DNA of 64,000 bases from Paralvinella palmiformis (taxonomy: Eukaryota; Annelida; Polychaeta; Terebellida; Alvinellidae). The stretch spans positions 1-64,000 of the forward strand of contig JAODUP010000189.1 of the NCBI GenBank assembly GCA_025642065.1, given 5' to 3'. Numbering within the stretch: position 1 is the first letter of the stretch; the number at the start of each line of letters is the position of its first letter. Of the stretch, positions 57,856-64,000 are shown piece after piece. The position numbers and the translations under genes are program-made. The notes beneath the pieces were generated by a model. It made no database searches and was not told the origin of the DNA. It saw only the letters and a list, made by a program, of their open reading frames with translations.

Positions 57856-59620
57856 GTGTGTTTAGGTTTTTTTTTTACAAGCGATAATATCCCCTAAGAA
57901 ATTTTAAACCCCGGGGAATTTTTTGGGGAAGACCTTTACGAAACCATATTTTCTTGTTCAATTATTAATTTCTGAATTGTTTTAAAAGATTATGGGCTAT
58001 TTTTTCAAAATTTTGGGTTGTTAGGGAAAAACAAATTGGTTTTATAATTTTAAAACTTTGTTTATCTTTTGATTTATAAATTGGTATTACTGTTTTATAA
58101 GTTTTGACGGGGAAAAAACCGGTTCCCTTATTTATTTACAGCTATGCTAACTGGTAAAGAAATGACAAATTTTTTTTGTTTTTTAATAGCGGTTTCCCTT
58201 GTCATGGGCCACAAAACCCTTTTTAGTTTTGAGAATTTTGTTGTTTATTATTTTTCCCCCGTCTGGAGTTAAGGGTGTTTTTCCATGTCGGGGTAGGTTT
58301 GATAAATTTTTGCTGGACGGTGATATATTAAAAGCGTATTTAGGTCCAATCTCAGAGAAAAAGTCGCTAAATTTGTCTGCAATGTAACTGGGGTCGTTTT
58401 CAATTCTGTTATCTATTTTGAATGAATTTGATATTGATATTTTGTCATTTTTTTCTATTGAGTATCTCATTTAATGTGCTCCATGTTTTCTTAATGTTTG
58501 ATTTGTATTGTTGAAATAAGTTACCATAATATATCTCTCTTTGCTTTTTTTATTCTGGTGAAGTTATTTCTGTAAGTTATATATTTAACATGTTTCCGTG
58601 ATACGTTTTCTTTACCCAATTGCTTTTTATAAAGTGTTTTGATGAATGCAGGATTCCGGGGGGGGGGGTTATCCATGATTCTCGTATTACATGTTTGGCA
58701 GGTATTTTGGTTATCTTTTTAGGTGCAAAATATATTCTATAACATCATTTATTTTATCTATAATTATGTTGTAACACGTTTCAGCATCACTTGAGTTTAG
58801 ACCAGACCAATCTGTTTTTGATAAGGCCTCACAATTTGTTGATACGTGTTGTTATTGAATTTTTATACTCAAAGATTAAAGGCTCAGTTTTCAGGAATTT
58901 ATATTTTCGGAAAACAAGAATACTGGTAAATAATCCGATATATTATTTAAAATTATTCCTGATGCCAATTTAATTTCTTTACTTGTTTTTATGTATATGT
59001 TATCAATAAGAGTGGCCGTACTATGCGTTATTCTGGTTAACTTTGTAATTGTAGGTAAGAAGCATGCATTTAGGAATAGGTTAATCAACTTAGAAATTTG
59101 TGCTTGATTTTTATATTTGAGGTAATCGAAATTTTGAGCGGTTCCCAAAACAATGTCTTTTTGAATATGTTGGAGTTTATTTAAACTCGTTTCATAGTAA
59201 CTAATCGATAAAATTTCACTGGTATTAGGAACTCGGTATATTTCACCAAAGATACAATTTACCGTTTTTGAGTGAGCCTCAACAAATATTGATTCAAATT
59301 TACCATCGATATTAACAGAAATATCATCACGGATAATGTAATTTAAATCATCCCTGATGTACATAGCAACACCAACTCGTGAACCAATCTGTCTACTTCT
59401 GCAGACTAATTTATAACCTGGGGTTGTATAGAATGTTATCAGTTAAGAATGTTTCACACAGCATTATGCAATGCATATTAAATTGTATATCGTGGAATCG
59501 AGAGATAATTTCTTTCAGCTCTCTAAATTTGTTTGGCAAACTGCGAATATTAAAATGCATTGTATAATATTTGAAATTTTGTGTATTTTCCAGTACTGTT
59601 GTACTGATTTGTTCGATTTC
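57855..59620 (-). pseudogene. Non-LTR element, endonuclease to RT N-terminus
   Basis: Minus strand: 59620-59364 is the endonuclease start (L-P-N-K-F-R-E-L-K-E-I, L-C-E-T-F-L-T-D). 59364-58891 continues it (M-Y-I-R-D-D-L-N-Y, F-E-S-I-F-V-E, T-R-I-T-H-S-T-A-T-L-I-D-N-I). The catalytic G-D-F-N is degraded to G-T-A-Q-N, and S-D-H reads S-D-Y. 58470-58183 is the linker, and 58140-57930 the first RT motifs (V-I-P-I-Y-K-S-K-D-K). The last part overlaps the start of the 57690 piece, so two copies are joined. Confidence 0.82.
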
Positions 59621-59699
59621 ATAGTAGTTACTGTCAATGTGGAAAGCATCCAGAGGATTTTCTCCATCATTGTCATCATAATAGTTATTTAACAGACAG

Positions 59700-60900
59700 T
59701 TGAAATTGTGATCATCATCTTCAATATTTAATTTATCGTTTTGATTGAAATTAAAAGATTAGGTTTATGCTCATTACATTCCCTATAATTCAATTTTATG
59801 CTTAAATATTCAATAGCACACCTTGGACAGCAGACAAAGCGGTGAAACGTATAACTCGACAACAGACTAATTACACATATAAAACAAAACATAATTAAAA
59901 CATGCATAGTCAAATAGTATAATTATACAAGACGAAATATCAAATCAAGACAAAACACAGTTTGGCCGTTCCATGAATTAATCACAAAGAAGGTAATTGA
60001 TAGTTAGTTACCTGGTATGTTGTCAGCACAAACATAAACCATTTTAGCTGCTTCAGTGAAGCATAAAACTGCGTGTACGTCGCCAACATACAAAGGAAGC
60101 CAAGAATATCGATCAGATTTAAGTAGGAGTAGAAGAAAGATTTTAAGAGTTTATGTTTTCTCAATTTTCAAACGTGCAACATGTTAAAACATATACATGC
60201 ATACAAACAAACCAGTATACAATACACTGTATCGAAATAAACTAAATACTGTAATGGTATCCAGATTAATTAGCAGTTTCATTGTACGCCTTAGCATATA
60301 CACCTTTAGCACCACATTTCGGTGGTTGGTCAACCAAAGCTTACCAGAGAATTATTATTTCAACGTCTTTTATTTACATTGTAAACTAAGATTCAATATA
60401 ATATATCTTATTATGTTCAATAATTAATATTTTTGTTCGTGGATAACAGAGGCATATGCGAAGATTTCTAGGTTAGGTAGACTGTTGACCGGTGCGCTAT
60501 ATATAAATTAATATTAGACAGATCAGAAATATCGTGTGGTCGAATTTCTATAATAAAAGTAACTCAAAGACTAATTCTAATACCGACATTTATACATCAA
60601 ACCATACAACGAATGCGGCTTCTCTGGAAACAGTTGTCTGACATCATGTAAGTACAGCTTAAGATTTTCAAAGTAGATGATTCGTCTGTAGAAAAGCATT
60701 TTGTGTGACTTTTGTCAACCTTCGGTAACGTGTGACTTATCCAGATACAGCGCCTGGACAATGGACAAGTCACTGCAGGAATAAAAATATTAGCACATAT
60801 ATTTGAACACATTAACTAACATAGCACGGAAATGATTGTAAACTAACCAACACTAAATCCATTTATGAAAACAACAACTTTAAACTAGAAATACGGCAGG
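59700..60900. other. No recognisable gene
   Basis: AT-rich intergenic sequence with no motif I can name. Confidence 0.5.
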
Positions 60901-60914
60901 TTTATGAACTATGA

Positions 60915-61025
60915 GTGTATGTCTTTACTTGAATACTATGTTTTTACTTGAGAACTATGTCTTTACTTGAGTACTATGTCTTTACTTGAAAACTATGTCT
61001 TTGCTTGTTAACTATGTTTTACTTG
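60915..61025 (+). repeat. ~19-bp tandem repeat
   Basis: About six imperfect copies of TATGTCTTTACTTGAGTAC. Confidence 0.8.
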
Positions 61026-61094
61026 AGAAACTGAAAGACGAATAACTAACTATGAAAGGCAGCAATATTCTAAAACATCTGCAATAGCTATAAC

Positions 61095-61215
61095 AACAAC
61101 AACTTCTACTACTACCATTGATGTTACTACTATTGCTACTACTTTTGCTACTACTTTTGCTACTACAATTGCTACTACTATTGCTACTACTATTACTACT
61201 ACTATTACTGCTATT
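61095..61215 (+). repeat. Degenerate (CTA)n repeat
   Basis: Imperfect CTACTA runs with TTTGCTACTAC-type interruptions. Confidence 0.8.
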
Positions 61216-61317
61216 TCTATCGAAGTCAGTGCATATCAGTTCATTTCAGATAACGTTCTAGAATAAAGCACATATACGATGCGTGTTTTGGTAAATTTGT
61301 TACCTGCAATCGGTGAT

Positions 61318-61512
61318 GGGCGCCTCCGTGGTCTAGCGGTAGCGTGTTGGACCACATATCACTACCTCCCGTGTTCAAATCCCGGCGTGGGCATATCTGA
61401 AGGTTGTTTCGTCTTTCACTTCGTCTCATTACCTTTGGAGGTCGCTCGGCTTATTTAGCCTACCTTGTGCACAAAAGTGGCCGTAAAACATCAATCATCA
61501 TCAATCATCATC
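61318..61512 (+). mobile_element. tRNA-derived SINE, family A, copy with 16-bp duplications
   Basis: Head GGCGCCTCCGTGGTCTAGCG, box B GTGTTCAAATC (one change from consensus), ATC-rich tail. Perfect target-site duplications ACCTGCAATCGGTGAT at 61302-61317 and 61513-61528. Confidence 0.92.
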
Positions 61513-61529
61513 ACCTGCAATCGGTGATA

Positions 61530-62349
61530 TTATTGAATATCTACGAAAGAAAATAACCAAATACCACAACTTTGACTATAATATTGGAAAATCGATAATG
61601 CCATTTTGTCTGTAATCAGTTTCTCTGCAAATGGACTAAACTCTGATCTTAACTGAATCTATGCTATACACGTATGGCCATTGCCAGGATGACACACACC
61701 AATGTCAAAAACTCTCATTTCGGTATATGCCCAAACAGGCCATTATTCTACTAACAGGCCCAAGACTTGCCCAGCTTGTGCATAAACAGTGGGCGATATT
61801 AAATTAATATTGTTGCCAGACAAGAGCGGTATAAGGTATTAGCTAGTATGTAGTATAATAACTCACCTGAGGAGAAACCTGGAGGTATCGTTGAATAGAA
61901 TATAAAAAGCTCTAGATATCGATCAATATCATACGGATTGTAATTATATCCATACATACTATTGTGTGTAGCCATCTTCACAACTGCGCATGTATATATG
62001 CGTGTTGTTATGGATATGGATGTGTGTAGGTGTGTGCGTTGTTCGTGGGTTCGTACCGACGGGAACACATGTACGTGGTAATACATGTTCACAAATGCAC
62101 ATGTATTCATATGTTTCCGTGTCTAGGCTGTCAATGATCAATTTACCAAATAAATGAGGTGGCCAGATAAAATCACTGGATTCGAGAAAATAAAATGATA
62201 AAGTCGAATAAGGTTATACTTGTGATGTGTAATTTAGCAACATAGTGTCTGAGTCCGGTTAAGGACAGGTAGTTGAAGTCATTTCATTATTGTAGAATAA
62301 TGGTTTTTATGACTTGAAGAAGAATTTGTATTGCATACCATGCCACACG

Positions 62350-62350
<1 letters not shown>
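61530..62350. other. No gene recognised upstream of the fucosyltransferase
   Basis: No exon or transposon motif seen. It may contain the promoter and 5' non-coding exon of the fucosyltransferase. Confidence 0.4.

Positions 62351-62353
<3 letters not shown>

Positions 62354-62389
<36 letters not shown>
62354..62389 (+). repeat. (TA)n microsatellite
   Basis: About 18 TA units just before the fucosyltransferase exon acceptor. Confidence 0.95.
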
Positions 62390-62391
<2 letters not shown>

Positions 62392-62417
62392 AAGAATTCT
62401 ACTTCTATTTTCTGCAG

Positions 62418-63943
62418 ATAATCATTCATAATGGCAAGATTTGGAGAGGTGAATCATATGCTGTCTAAATACCTTTTACTTCTCACATTCGTTGTCTTAT
62501 TAATGGGAATATCTGCATATTTCGTGAAAAAATTCACCAGCTTCCCGTCATCGACTTACCACATTGCTGATAGTATGCAATCAGATAACGTAACTAGTTT
62601 ACAAAAAGGTCTCGACATTCCGAATAATAAGACGTACGACGATACGAACAGAACGAAAGTCATAATGTTATGGACCACCCTTCCGAATTCAAAATATGGT
62701 TCAACTTGCCTAAGTCAGCTCTGAGTGGTGCTTTGTTCCAAAGAGGATACTGCAAACATAAGAACTGCGTTTGACCAATAACCACTCGAGGCTTAAAGAA
62801 GCCGATGTGTTACTGTTTTACTATGGAGACCGGCCCAACTGGCCAATGGTGCGTTATCCACACCAATATTATGGACATTTTATTCATGAGGCTCCAAACA
62901 ACAGACCCAAAAGGACATTTCTCGATAAATACGAAGGCCAAATTAACTTGACCATCAACTTCAGACACGACGCCGACGTATTCGCGCCGTACCAGTCATT
63001 CTTTCGGCGCCCCGTTTCCATACCGTACAAGCCTCATGCTCCCCTGGCAGCAAAGAAGAAGATGGCAGTATGGCCCGTCAGTCATTGTAAGACGTTGTCG
63101 CAGAGGGAAGATTACGTGAAGGAATTGTCGAAATACATCGGCGTCGACATATTTGGCGGATGTGGACCGTACAAGTGTCCGCGATCGAGAGCCCACTAGT
63201 GTCTAACTCAGTGGGAGAAGACCTACAAGTTTTACATCTCGTTCGAGAATAGCATCTGCGACGGTTACATCTCGGAGAAGACATTCAAGCCGTTGGAATA
63301 CGAGATGATTCCAGTGGTACTCGGCGGTGGCAATTATACGACTGATGTGCCGCCGCATTCCGTTATCAACCTGCTCGACTTCAGCTCGCCAAAATCATTA
63401 GCCGACTATCAGATCGAATTGGGCAAAGACGAGACCAGGTATTATAGCTATTTTCAGTGGAAGTCCGACTACAAGTTAGCCGATATCTCTTCGGTCATGA
63501 TGTGTCGGTAAGTAACAGTGTCACCGGACTCGAGGGTAATGATGCTGATGATTGGTGTTTTATGGCCACCTTTGTGCACATGGTAGCCTAAATGGGTCGA
63601 ACGTGCTTTAAATGTAATGAAGCGAAGTCGAAAAATATTATAGCTTGCTGTTTATTTAACGTTGCACAGATCTATTATATTTAGCAAAATCCCTTTTTCG
63701 CCATTGTTCACTTTTTATACAGGCGCCCCGTGGCAATAATATCGAACTAGTTTTAACATAAGCGAATTTTCTGTTCAAAATCAGTTTCCTTATATGAATA
63801 GGTTATGCGATGGGTTACAAGAGAACAAATTCCCACATCGTCCTGCCAGCAGACATTACGCTGATTACTGGTTTGGATCTCACGGTGAAAGATGTGATAA
63901 CAAGCTGATGACAAGGTTGAAGAAAACTTTGATTAGAAAATAA
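62418..63943 (+). pseudogene. Alpha-1,3-fucosyltransferase (GT10), disrupted
   Basis: Exon 62418-63509 follows acceptor TTCTGCAG and starts at ATG 62431. The last exon is 63802-63943, with donor GTAAGTA and stop TAA. Type II layout: short cytosolic end, signal-anchor helix (residues about 12-31), stem, catalytic domain. Family motifs: W-P-M-V-R-Y-P-H-Q, H-E-A-P-N-N, I-N-F-R-H-D-A-D-V-F-A-P-Y, V-D-I-F-G-G-C-G, then F-Y-I-S-F-E-N-S-I-C and I-S-E-K-T-F-K, then V-P-P-H-S-V-I-N-L-L-D-F. Such enzymes act in the Golgi, moving fucose from GDP-fucose to GlcNAc of N-glycans or LacNAc. The frame breaks at about 62700 and 62770, each needing one base, and TAG at 63197-63199 interrupts C-P-R-S-R-A-H. It is either a recent pseudogene or an assembly with indel errors. 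All domains are present and well conserved. Confidence 0.9.
63535..63640 (-). mobile_element. SINE family A body fragment
   Basis: Reverse complement matches the body of family A (GACTTCGCTTCATTACATTT-like, TTTAGGCTACC, GTGGCCATAAAAC). The tRNA head is missing. It lies in the intron between the two fucosyltransferase exons. Confidence 0.65.
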
Positions 63944-64000
63944 TTTCATAATTTCGGTAATTTGTTTTGAAGTTTCTTATTTATTTAATTTCATATCCCA

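Noticed and set aside
1..64000. CRISPR arrays, bacterial operons or ribosome binding sites
   Set aside because: Introns, SINEs and non-LTR elements show a eukaryotic nuclear genome; the tandem arrays have no spacers.

Overview
This is a eukaryotic nuclear window. It is AT-rich, has spliced genes with GT-AG introns, long dinucleotide microsatellites, tRNA-derived SINEs and many decayed non-LTR retrotransposons. The gene content (a YWTD/EGF receptor pair, an alpha-1,3-fucosyltransferase, a THAP/P-element transposase relic, CR1-type elements) fits a marine invertebrate, most likely a lophotrochozoan such as a mollusc. The species cannot be named from the sequence alone.

Layout: (1) 820-1640 holds a Ty3/gypsy relic. 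(2) 1691-8349, minus strand, is a partial copy of a YWTD beta-propeller gene. Its large first intron carries a SINE, a foldback MITE and a 5'-truncated non-LTR element (5440-7555). (3) 8.4-41 kb is a transposon-rich centre: an element with unusual tandem-repeat termini (9123-11572), a P-element-like transposase relic (11880-13712), a diverged direct duplication (14690-16490), CR1-like and other non-LTR relics (15.2, 17.5-18.2, 24.6-28.9, 33.8-36.6 and 39.9-40.25 kb), two minisatellites (35082-35390, 37690-38328) and long stretches with nothing recognisable. Two possible exons of an unidentified minus-strand gene lie at 21370-21713, and a possible FLYWCH finger exon at 39503-39775. (4) 41629-55662, plus strand, is a 14-exon gene for a type I membrane protein of about 771 residues: signal peptide, two YWTD propellers, four EGF domains, one transmembrane helix and a short tail. 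(5) 56.1-59.6 kb is a minus-strand non-LTR element, split by a stray fragment of the receptor gene. (6) 62418-63943 is an alpha-1,3-fucosyltransferase (GT10) locus with two frameshifts and an in-frame stop.

The most notable feature is the inverted pair of YWTD genes. The arms (about 1.7-8.4 kb minus, 41.0-47.8 kb plus) face each other across a roughly 33 kb centre. Exons 2-4 and an intron are almost identical between them, while exons 5-6 have diverged strongly, which looks like patchy gene conversion. The plus copy appears intact and the minus copy damaged or truncated. A third signal-peptide-like exon (39001-39046) and a receptor-gene fragment inside a retrotransposon (57690-57855) show that pieces of this gene have been copied repeatedly here.
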